Below are positions 1-5,059 of a stretch of DNA of 5,059 nt, in pieces (the stretch's first letter is position 1; each line of letters begins with the position of its first letter). The translations under genes were made by a program, and so were the position numbers. The stretch comes from Flavobacteriales bacterium UBA5869. GTDB lineage: Bacteria > Bacteroidota > Bacteroidia > Flavobacteriales_D > Crocinitomicaceae. The notes under the pieces are model-generated. The model was not told where the DNA came from, ran no database searches, and saw only the letters and a list, made by a program, of their open reading frames with translations. Location of the stretch: NCBI GenBank assembly GCA_002432565.1, contig DJFP01000053.1, forward strand, positions 1 to 5,059, written 5' to 3'.

Positions 1-929
1 ACCGGGGTTGAAATGACCGGAGTTCCGGTTAACCAGGCTTCGGCAAGTACAATGCTGAATGTTTCGTACTCGGAGGTGAGGATCAATGCATCGTGTTCCT
101 TTAATAATCGACTGACCTCGTCCCATTCACAAGGTCCTGTGAAAGTAATTGCTTCCCGGCAGCTGTTTAGTTTTGCCCACCTTTCCCACTCATCGGTATC
201 CTGATCGGAAACAACTGTCAAGCTGACCTTTTTCCCCGATTCCAGGTATGCATTTAAGAATCCGTCAAAAAGAAAGGCCGGATTTTTGGTGTTTTTATCC
301 AGTGTGGAAATATGAATGAACTTCGTGCGCTTCTCAGGATTGTTCTCTCTTAAAGTAAAGATTTCCTCATCTACAAAATTGGGGATTACCTGGATTTTGG
401 TAGTAGGGAAGAGCGGCTTCATATCACTTCTCAATACATTGGATACAGCAACAATCTCGCTGGTATGCCTGCTAGCCCTTTTAATCAGCTGCTGATGGAG
501 CGAAATAAAGCTTTTAACCAGTTTCTTCCGGTAATATGAACCGTGTTCCATGATAATTAAAGGAACGTGAAAATAGCGCTGCACACGTGTAAACTGCATG
601 GCCCGCGGAAGGAAAACATGTGCAAATATCAGGTCAATATGATCCAGCATCGACAACCCTTTTCGCAATGCTTTTCGCTGAAGCCACCAGTGAATGAAAC
701 GGTTTTTTGAAATATGATGGTAAATACGAATGATACGCAGGTTACCGTTCTGCTCATCATCAACCTCGATAGAACTGCAGTTTTTATCCCCCATCGTATG
801 CAATACAGTCACTTCATAAGTGTCGGAAAGCAAGTGCGCAAAGCGTTCTACGAAATTTCCTGCGTATGGATCTATGCGTGTAGGAAACCAAGAACTCATG
901 ATGAGTATATGTCTTTTCGTGCCTGACAT
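1..929 (-). CDS. GT4-family glycosyltransferase, 3' end cut by window edge
   Basis: This is a probable retaining GT-B glycosyltransferase (GT4 type) that moves a sugar from a nucleotide-sugar to a glycan acceptor at the cytoplasmic face of the membrane, as in exopolysaccharide, O-antigen or lipid glycosylation. 309 residues are visible. The N-terminus (ILIMSSWFPTR, then DPYAGNFVERFA) is the typical opening of these enzymes. EHGSYYRKK lies at about 128-136 and VIPNFVD at 181-187, the usual link into the donor domain. LDKNTKNPAFLFDGF at 210-224 replaces the usual glycine-rich 'GRL..KG' loop. The EX7E motif is complete (E289 and E297, ETFSIVLAE), followed by GTPVIST. Family members usually run to 350-400 residues, so the final helices are probably off the left edge. 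The ATG at 929 is preceded in frame by a TAG two codons upstream, which fixes the longest start; M11 (899) is an alternative. It begins 24 bp after the serine hydrolase stop, so co-transcription is likely. Donor and acceptor cannot be read from the sequence. Confidence 0.9.
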   Translation of the reverse strand, partial: MSGTKRHILIMSSWFPTRIDPYAGNFVERFAHLLSDTYEVTVLHTMGDKNCSSIEVDDEQNGNLRIIRIYHHISKNRFIHWWLQRKALRKGLSMLDHIDLIFAHVFLPRAMQFTRVQRYFHVPLIIMEHGSYYRKKLVKSFISLHQQLIKRASRHTSEIVAVSNVLRSDMKPLFPTTKIQVIPNFVDEEIFTLRENNPEKRTKFIHISTLDKNTKNPAFLFDGFLNAYLESGKKVSLTVVSDQDTDEWERWAKLNSCREAITFTGPCEWDEVSRLLKEHDALILTSEYETFSIVLAEAWLTGTPVISTP

Positions 930-953
930 AGGCTAAATTTACTTCATTTTTCA

Positions 954-2240
954 CTAATTGCGTATGACGCGGAAAGTTTTTGCGTGATTTTCTTTACGAA
1001 TTGTGAGAAAATAAACTCCGGATTGTAAATTTCTCAACGAAATTTCGTTTCCAAGTTGTTGAAATGGAACGGATTGCCCCAGCTGATTTTTTAGTTCTAT
1101 TTTTTCTTCTCCCTGAAGCTCGGAAATGCGGATTAATTCATTGGTCGGATTTGGTGAGAGTCGGATCGCTTCCAATGATTGGTTTTCGAGACCTGCAACA
1201 CACCCCAAACGATTCATATATTGCCAAATCGTATCGTTGTACTGGGTCCCGACCAAACTGTTTCCCATAGTACTTCCCATACGTACGAGCACCAAACCTT
1301 CAGATGGTACGACATTGATGATCTGCCCGTTCTTTCCTTCTGCAGCATACATGTCTGCCGGTGCGTTTGGACATAATGATCCCGGGAAAACAAACTGTGT
1401 TTGAGGAATCATGAAAGAAGATTTTCCGTTTAGCCAGGTCAAATAACCGTAAGAATTGTTGAGTGTTTGACTGCTGTTGCGCATTTCGTTCAGGTAAGTT
1501 ATGTCCGGAAGAACCGCTGTTCCGTTCCAATAACCGTCTTGCGAAAGTAACAGCCCGAACCGCGCCATGCCGCGTGCTCTTGAAGCGAATACGTTGTTGT
1601 ATCCTATCTGAATGTATAAACCTGTCAGGCCTATTTTGGAAGAGATTTTTTGATTGACCCATGCATTGAGTGTCATTCCGGTTGCGGATTCGATGACGGT
1701 ATCTAATAAGGTATACGGGCCATTGTGGTACGCCCAGCGTGTTCCGGGGTCTGCTTTATAAATCAGGCATGCCGGATCTGTGCAGTGAATGTCGGCAACA
1801 CCATCGTCCAAACCTGTTGTCATTGTTAATTGGTGTTTGACTGTAATGGCGTTTTCCTGTGCCAAGGTCAGACTTGTCCAGCCTGATCCCAAATAATCAC
1901 TGGTTGCATCGTCAATATCCAGGAATCCCTCATGCTGGGCAATTCCTACTGCGTAAGCAGTGAGTGTTTTACCGGCTGAATTCCAAACGTAAAAACTATC
2001 TGCAGTAAAGGTTCCGAAATATTTTTCCAGGACTATTTTCCCGTCTTTTAAGACGATGAATGCTTTTGAATCGGAGTTTTCCAGCCAATCGTACATCATA
2101 TCGATTGAATCCTGGCACCAGCCCAGCGTGGCGGGATCGGTTGTTGACCAGGTATTTCCTGTTAAAGGAGGAAAATAAGTTTGCGCTCTCAGGCTTGAGA
2201 ATCCGATGATTGAAAAAAAGCAGATCAAAAGTAGTTTCAT
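954..2240 (-). CDS. Secreted serine hydrolase (beta-lactamase/PBP fold) with T9SS C-terminal sorting domain
   Basis: The 428-residue protein has three parts. Residues 1-20 are a type I signal peptide (MKLLLICFFS...LRAQ, likely cut after AQ20). Residues 40-345 are a serine beta-lactamase-like hydrolase domain. Residues 359-428 are a type A T9SS sorting tail, opening with LSPNP and containing SGVYFLTI and a basic end. Catalytic motifs are visible: SxxK at S88-A-G-K91, YxN at Y171-H-N173, and K303-N-G305 in the place of the third KTG/HxG motif, followed by Q306 and a VPSEGLVLVRMG strand. The fold supports an esterase, amidase or peptidase acting on the cell surface or outside; the substrate is unknown, and true beta-lactam resistance is not implied. 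The tail implies export through Sec, then the T9SS, with removal of the tail and anchoring or release. The start at ATG 2240 is chosen because it sits right before the signal peptide; the frame stays open to a TTG at 2285, which would add 15 residues in front of it. It follows the cysteine desulfurase by 88 bp. Confidence 0.93.
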   Translation of the reverse strand: MKLLLICFFSIIGFSSLRAQTYFPPLTGNTWSTTDPATLGWCQDSIDMMYDWLENSDSKAFIVLKDGKIVLEKYFGTFTADSFYVWNSAGKTLTAYAVGIAQHEGFLDIDDATSDYLGSGWTSLTLAQENAITVKHQLTMTTGLDDGVADIHCTDPACLIYKADPGTRWAYHNGPYTLLDTVIESATGMTLNAWVNQKISSKIGLTGLYIQIGYNNVFASRARGMARFGLLLSQDGYWNGTAVLPDITYLNEMRNSSQTLNNSYGYLTWLNGKSSFMIPQTQFVFPGSLCPNAPADMYAAEGKNGQIINVVPSEGLVLVRMGSTMGNSLVGTQYNDTIWQYMNRLGCVAGLENQSLEAIRLSPNPTNELIRISELQGEEKIELKNQLGQSVPFQQLGNEISLRNLQSGVYFLTIRKENHAKTFRVIRN

Positions 2241-2280
2241 GCTGTAGTTGTTATCTTGTATTGCTAAGATAACCAAAGAC

Positions 2281-2304
2281 TTCAAAGGTTTAAAATTCTT
2301 TGAA
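2281..2304. repeat. Short perfect inverted repeat upstream of the serine hydrolase gene
   Basis: TTCAAAG (2281-2287) and CTTTGAA (2298-2304) form a perfect 7-bp inverted repeat around a 10-nt AT-rich spacer. It lies 41-64 bp before ATG 2240, in the 88-bp gap after the cysteine desulfurase gene. There is no T tract on the transcribed side, so it is not a convincing terminator. It could be an operator-like site or a weak hairpin, or be due to chance. Confidence 0.35.
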
Positions 2305-2328
2305 ACTATTTACTTTCAGCAGCCGGGA

Positions 2329-3468
2329 CTAAACCAATACTTTTTCATAGATTGCCTCCAGTTGTTCAATGGCAAAATCTATTTCTTCCTTAGTTGTATA
2401 TCTTGAAAAAGAGAAACGCGCATTCGGGCGGGAATTATCAGCCCGGATTCCTTCCAATACGTGAGAACCTTTAGCGGCACCGGAAGAGCAGGCAGAACCT
2501 CCTGAACAGGCAACGCCTTTCAGATCGAGTGTAAACAGCAGCATTCCGGATTTTTCTGTTGGAGGCAGGCACACATTTAAAACAGTGTATAAACTTTTTT
2601 CAGGAGTAATTTCTCCGTGGAAACTTACATCGGAAAGGGTGGATCTCAAACGGTCAATCATATAGGTTTTCAATCCCTGAACATGATTTTGATGTTCTTC
2701 CAGGTGGCTGTAGGCCAATTCGATTGCTTTTGCAAGACCAACAATCCCGTAAACATTTTCAGTTCCACCGCGCAATCCTCTTTCCTGGGCACCTCCGTGA
2801 ATCAAAACATCCGTCTTGATGCGTTTGTTTGCGTATAAGAAACCAATTCCTTTCGGTCCGTGGAATTTATGTGCGGCACAGGTAACAAAATCAATTCCTA
2901 AAGCATTCAGGTCAAAGGCATAATGGCCCATTGTCTGAACAGTGTCTGTATGAAAGTAGGCGTTATATTTTTTGCAAAGGGCACTCACTTTTTCAATCGG
3001 GGTCAATGTCCCGATCTCATTATTGGCGTGCATTAAGGAAACCAAAGTTGGTTTTTCGTCCTGCAGATAGGTTTCCAGTTCGGTGAGGTCGATATTTCCT
3101 TTTGAGTCTACTTTCAACCAACAGGCTTCAATGTTTTCGCGTTCCGCCAAATGTTCAATGGTATGACACACTGCATGGTGTTCAATGGTCGTAGAAATAA
3201 TGCGTTTTACTCCCAGCTGGAAAACAGCAGTATTTAACGCTATATTATCTGCTTCAGTCCCTCCGGATGTAAAGATCAGCTCGTTTGGAGAACAATTTAA
3301 CTGCTTAGCAATCGAACGGCGTGAAGTTTCAATCAATGCCTTGGTCTGTCGACCATAGAAATGCGTGGAAGAAGGATTTCCGAATTCGTTTTGTAAAACT
3401 GGGATCATTGCTTCGGCAACTTCTTTTGCAAGAGGCGTAGTTGCAGCATTGTCTAAATATACTCGCAT
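2329..3468 (-). CDS. Cysteine desulfurase, NifS/IscS type (class V aminotransferase fold)
   Basis: This PLP enzyme converts L-cysteine to L-alanine and carries the sulfur as a persulfide for Fe-S cluster assembly, tRNA thiolation or other cofactors in the cytoplasm. At 379 residues it is full length for the shorter NifS/IscS-like members. Motifs appear in the expected order: LDNAATTP at 5-12, TSGGTEADN at 67-75, EHHAV at 96-100 (H97 stacks on the PLP ring), MHANNEIGT at 146-154, the PLP-contacting HTDTVQ at 173-178 (D175, Q178), AAHKFHGPKG at 198-207 with Schiff-base lysine K201, RGGTEN at 233-238, and the mobile loop GGSACSSG with catalytic C327. That loop points to the NifS/IscS group rather than SufS. 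No IscU, IscA, SufBCD or tRNA-thiolase gene is adjacent, so the sulfur acceptor is unknown. ATG 3468 gives the N-terminus that aligns with the family, and an A8 tract sits just upstream instead of a Shine-Dalgarno. It starts 44 bp after the DUF1905 gene, so co-transcription is plausible. Confidence 0.96.
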   Translation of the reverse strand: MRVYLDNAATTPLAKEVAEAMIPVLQNEFGNPSSTHFYGRQTKALIETSRRSIAKQLNCSPNELIFTSGGTEADNIALNTAVFQLGVKRIISTTIEHHAVCHTIEHLAERENIEACWLKVDSKGNIDLTELETYLQDEKPTLVSLMHANNEIGTLTPIEKVSALCKKYNAYFHTDTVQTMGHYAFDLNALGIDFVTCAAHKFHGPKGIGFLYANKRIKTDVLIHGGAQERGLRGGTENVYGIVGLAKAIELAYSHLEEHQNHVQGLKTYMIDRLRSTLSDVSFHGEITPEKSLYTVLNVCLPPTEKSGMLLFTLDLKGVACSGGSACSSGAAKGSHVLEGIRADNSRPNARFSFSRYTTKEEIDFAIEQLEAIYEKVLV

Positions 3469-3481
3469 TGACTTTTTTTTG

Positions 3482-3489
3482 CAAATTTA
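3482..3489 (-). promoter_or_regulatory. Possible -7 box (TAnnTTTG) before the cysteine desulfurase gene
   Basis: The minus strand reads TAAATTTG, an exact match to the Bacteroidota -7 consensus TAnnTTTG, ending 13 nt before the ATG at 3468. No good TTG/TTTG -33 element is seen about 19-21 nt upstream, and the leader would be very short. The match may be chance in AT-rich DNA. If real, it would give the desulfurase gene its own promoter within the cluster. Confidence 0.25.
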
Positions 3490-3512
3490 ATAGAATCAAG
3501 GGAAGAAAGGAA

Positions 3513-4022
3513 CTAATCTTTACCAAGAAGGAACCGAAATGTCTCTTTTCCTTGGGGAGCTAAAAGCAGGTTCGAAAGGAGCAGGTGCGTACGTTCCAGT
3601 CTTTTTTCGGCTGATTTTGCGGTGGAAACATGGTTCAGGATATAGCGTTTCATTGCTGGAGTCAATGTATCGAAACGGTCTTTTGATTCCGGTACCTGTA
3701 TCCAGTATTCTTTGATTTCTTCGGTAACCGGTACTCCGAATTCCGAATCGTCTTTTTCCAGTTGTACCTGCACGAAATCGCCCAAAGTCTTGCCAAGCTT
3801 TTTCAAACGGTCCTTTTGAACAGTAATGAGGCCGCTTCCATTGCCGAGAGCCAGGATTCCAGCCTGCCATCGGATTTTGGAGTCGAGGGTAATGATCAAA
3901 CGTTGATTGAAATCTCCTTTTTCTTTTCTACCGGGAAGCTGCGCCAGGATATCCGGTGTGATTTCTACAAACCAGTAATTCAGGTAATCGAGTGCTTTGA
4001 TGTCGGTTTCAAATTCAATCAT
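3513..4022 (-). CDS. DUF1905 plus YdeI/OmdA-like (OmpD-associated family) protein
   Basis: This is a 169-residue, probably cytoplasmic protein with no signal peptide or membrane segment. Residues 1-90 resemble DUF1905: an opening FETDIKALDYLNYWFVEI, a central beta-rich part (RLIITLDSKIRWQAGILALG), then LKKLGKTLGDFVQVQLEKD, the 'GD.V.v.l' close typical of the domain. Residues 115-160 resemble the YdeI/OmdA helical domain (FDTLTPAMKRYILNHVSTAKSAEKRLER in pattern, with its AK..E.R core). In Enterobacteriaceae, YdeI/OmdA is linked to peptide resistance and OmpD; whether that applies here is unknown, and most Bacteroidota members are uncharacterised. The start at ATG 4022 matches the natural N-terminus of the domain. 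A longer frame from GTG 4070 would add 16 residues without domain similarity and would begin inside the inverted repeat at 4053-4161, so I reject it. It is the first gene after a strong terminator, so a promoter should lie between 4161 and 4022, though I see no consensus match. Confidence 0.82.
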   Translation of the reverse strand: MIEFETDIKALDYLNYWFVEITPDILAQLPGRKEKGDFNQRLIITLDSKIRWQAGILALGNGSGLITVQKDRLKKLGKTLGDFVQVQLEKDDSEFGVPVTEEIKEYWIQVPESKDRFDTLTPAMKRYILNHVSTAKSAEKRLERTHLLLSNLLLAPQGKETFRFLLGKD

Positions 4023-4052
4023 GGAGTATTCTTGGAATGATAAAATTAAGAT

Positions 4053-4161
4053 TTTCCCACGTATGGACACGGAGGAGCACAGATGAATAAGTTTAAAAAA
4101 CTATTCGGAACTTAAAGGCAACTTTAAACTTCCATGTACTTCCGTGCTCGTCCTTGGGAAA
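4053..4161. repeat. Imperfect inverted repeat filling the intergenic gap
   Basis: The left arm (4053-4097) and the reverse complement of the right arm (4161-4123) share, in the same order, TTTCCCA, GGAC, CACGGA, a central ATG and AAGTTTAAA, with small insertions between the blocks. Arms are about 45 and 39 nt, with a 25-nt spacer at 4098-4122. The outer ends (TTTCCCA/TGGGAAA) and inner ends (AAGTTTAAA/TTTAAACTT) pair perfectly; the middle is diverged. There is no coding potential and I see no flanking target-site duplication. The 'CACGGAGGAGCACAG' wording resembles dispersed intergenic repeats I recall from several bacterial genomes, but copy number cannot be judged from one window. It abuts the terminator (T tract at 4163) and lies upstream of the DUF1905 gene. 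The rest of this 176-bp gap (4023-4198) holds only the terminator and a 30-bp AT-rich leader at 4023-4052. Confidence 0.6.
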
Positions 4162-4191
4162 CAAAAAAGCCTCTGAATTTCTCCAAAGGCT
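4162..4191 (-). terminator. Intrinsic terminator of the VWA-protein gene
   Basis: Read on the minus strand, an 8-bp stem AGCCTTTG / CAGAGGCT (one G-U pair) closes an 8-nt loop (GAGAAATT) and runs straight into a T6 tract. It begins seven bases after the TAA stop of the VWA gene. This separates that gene from the downstream DUF1905 gene, although both are on the same strand. Confidence 0.88.
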
Positions 4192-4198
4192 CTTCCTC

Positions 4199-5059
4199 TT
4201 ATTCAACCGTGAATCCTGTTTTTTGAGCGGTAGCAACTAACGATTCAATGATTGCTGATCCAAGATCTTTTTTTGCGTTGGATTCGTTGATCTTTTTCGT
4301 TTCCTCTGCGATGTATTCTTCCCTTTTCTTCGAAAGTTCTCCGATCTTATTTTGGTATTTGGTCCGTTCGGCTTTCTTGTTTTCAATATACTTCAGTTGT
4401 TCTTCTTTGGATTTCCCTTTCAGTTCTTCAGGAAGGTCTTCTTTGCGTAAACTGTCCAGGTTCACATTTCCCTGCTCCAAACCATCCACTAAATCCCAGT
4501 TGGCATTTTTGTAATTGGATTTGGATTTGGCAGAAGCGCGCTCGCTAATTACCGCATAACCTTTGGAACTCGCATTGTTGTCTTCTTCAGTTTGTTTATT
4601 AGCGCGGTAGGTGCCTTCTCGTCCATATCCGATATAGGTCTTATTCAGGGAATCATTGATGGAGATAATTTCTTTGTCGTAGGGAGTATCAATGTGTCTG
4701 ATCTCATCGTCTGAATTGATGTTGAAATAGGAACCCTGCGTTTGAAGAGCTCCGTCGTACCAGAATTCTTTCACTCCCTGGTCATAAGGTCCGCAATAGA
4801 TCGTGTTGACGATAATGTCTTTGGCTGCTGCGATTTTAAGAATCTTTTTGTAATCGATAGGTCCCTGGTTGAAAGGTTCGTTTCCGGCAATGTAGATCAA
4901 ACGTAAATCCCCCTGATTAGTTGACCACTTCAGATCATTGATAGAAGATTCGATAACAGCAGCGCAGTATTCTGTTCCGCCATTGGTTTTAAGGGAGAAA
5001 AGCTGTCCGGAAATGGAATCCAGGTCAGAAATCAGGTCCGTGCGTTTGCGGATCCAATT
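4199..5059 (-). CDS. VWA-domain protein with charged helical C-terminal tail, 5' end cut by window edge
   Basis: 286 residues are visible, and the frame is open through the right edge of the window. Visible residues 1-90 look like the second half of a von Willebrand factor A domain: amphipathic helix (RKRTDLISDLDSISGQLFSL), then NGGTEYCAAVIESS, where T30 is the likely metal-ion-dependent adhesion site (MIDAS) threonine, then DLRLIYIAGNEPFNQG as a core beta strand and loop, then an AKDIIVNTIYCG strand. The DxSxS half of the metal site and any signal peptide lie off the window. Residues 90-145 include polar stretches. About 204-266 (LRKEDLPEEL through EETKKINES) is very rich in Lys/Glu and heptad-like, so it is a probable coiled coil or long helix. 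The protein ends TGFTVE. VWA proteins typically bind partners through a metal ion; here the partner is unknown. The first Leu (TTG 4900) sits inside the core VWA strand and is not a credible start. An intrinsic terminator follows the stop directly, so this gene ends its transcription unit. Confidence 0.85.
   Translation of the reverse strand, partial: NWIRKRTDLISDLDSISGQLFSLKTNGGTEYCAAVIESSINDLKWSTNQGDLRLIYIAGNEPFNQGPIDYKKILKIAAAKDIIVNTIYCGPYDQGVKEFWYDGALQTQGSYFNINSDDEIRHIDTPYDKEIISINDSLNKTYIGYGREGTYRANKQTEEDNNASSKGYAVISERASAKSKSNYKNANWDLVDGLEQGNVNLDSLRKEDLPEELKGKSKEEQLKYIENKKAERTKYQNKIGELSKKREEYIAEETKKINESNAKKDLGSAIIESLVATAQKTGFTVE

Noticed and set aside
930..953. Terminator or promoter between the serine hydrolase and glycosyltransferase genes.
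   Set aside because: The 24-bp gap has no hairpin with a T tract and no exact TAnnTTTG match.
1126..1404. Plus-strand open frames antisense to the serine hydrolase; similar plus-strand frames occur opposite the other genes (for example 714-926, 2617-2838, 3762-4040, 4248-4514).
   Set aside because: All are antisense to well-supported genes and show no domain similarity or leader; they follow from codon bias on the real strand.
1300..1662. 120-codon minus-strand open frame inside the serine hydrolase gene.
   Set aside because: It lies out of frame inside a gene with intact catalytic motifs, and its translation is Arg/Ser/Gln-rich with no recognisable domain.
2241..2285. N-terminal extension of the serine hydrolase to a TTG at 2285 (15 extra residues).
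   Set aside because: It would put a non-signal sequence before a clear signal peptide that begins at ATG 2240, and it uses a rare start codon.
3520..3870. 116-codon minus-strand open frame inside the DUF1905 gene.
   Set aside because: It overlaps a recognisable protein in another frame and has low-complexity basic composition, so it is a shadow.
4023..4070. N-terminal extension of the DUF1905 protein to a GTG at 4070 (16 extra residues).
   Set aside because: The DUF1905 domain begins at ATG 4022, and the extension overlaps the left arm of the inverted repeat.
4053..4161. The inverted repeat as a CRISPR repeat, attachment site or intact insertion sequence.
   Set aside because: There are only two diverged arms, no regular spacers, no transposase or integrase gene, and no visible target-site duplication.
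4199..4900. Start of the VWA-domain protein at TTG 4900.
   Set aside because: The frame is open to the window edge, and this leucine sits inside the core VWA strand (RLIYIAGN), with matching VWA sequence upstream.

Overview
The window looks like ordinary chromosomal DNA from a Bacteroidota bacterium, possibly a Flavobacteriales/Crocinitomicaceae-like lineage (the lower rank is a guess). The main evidence is a secreted protein with a type A C-terminal sorting domain of the type IX secretion system (T9SS), a system confined to this phylum and its relatives. AT-rich leaders without clear Shine-Dalgarno sequences and a TAnnTTTG-like box also fit. There is no phage, transposase, CRISPR, tRNA or rRNA signal.

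All five genes lie on the minus strand, so transcription runs from high to low coordinates. In that order they are: (1) 5059-4199, the C-terminal part of a von Willebrand factor A (VWA) domain protein with a charged helical tail, cut by the right window edge; (2) a strong intrinsic terminator at 4191-4162, seven bases past its stop; (3) 4161-4053, an imperfect inverted repeat of about 109 bp that fills much of the only sizeable intergenic gap; (4) 4022-3513, a DUF1905 plus YdeI/OmdA-like protein; (5) 3468-2329, a complete NifS/IscS-type cysteine desulfurase; (6) 2240-954, a secreted serine hydrolase of the beta-lactamase/penicillin-binding fold carrying the T9SS tail; (7) 929-1, a GT4-type glycosyltransferase cut by the left window edge.

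The four genes after the terminator are separated by gaps of 44, 88 and 24 bp, with no convincing terminator between them, so they could be one transcription unit. Their functions (unknown/stress-type cytoplasmic protein, sulfur mobilisation, cell-surface hydrolase, glycan synthesis) do not make an obvious pathway. I read this as a loose co-directional cluster, not a dedicated system.

Two starts need correcting from the longest open frames. The serine hydrolase should start at ATG 2240, directly before its signal peptide, not at a TTG at 2285. The DUF1905 protein should start at ATG 4022, not at a GTG at 4070 that lies inside the inverted repeat. I found no convincing previously undescribed system; the item most worth a second look is the inverted repeat at 4053-4161.
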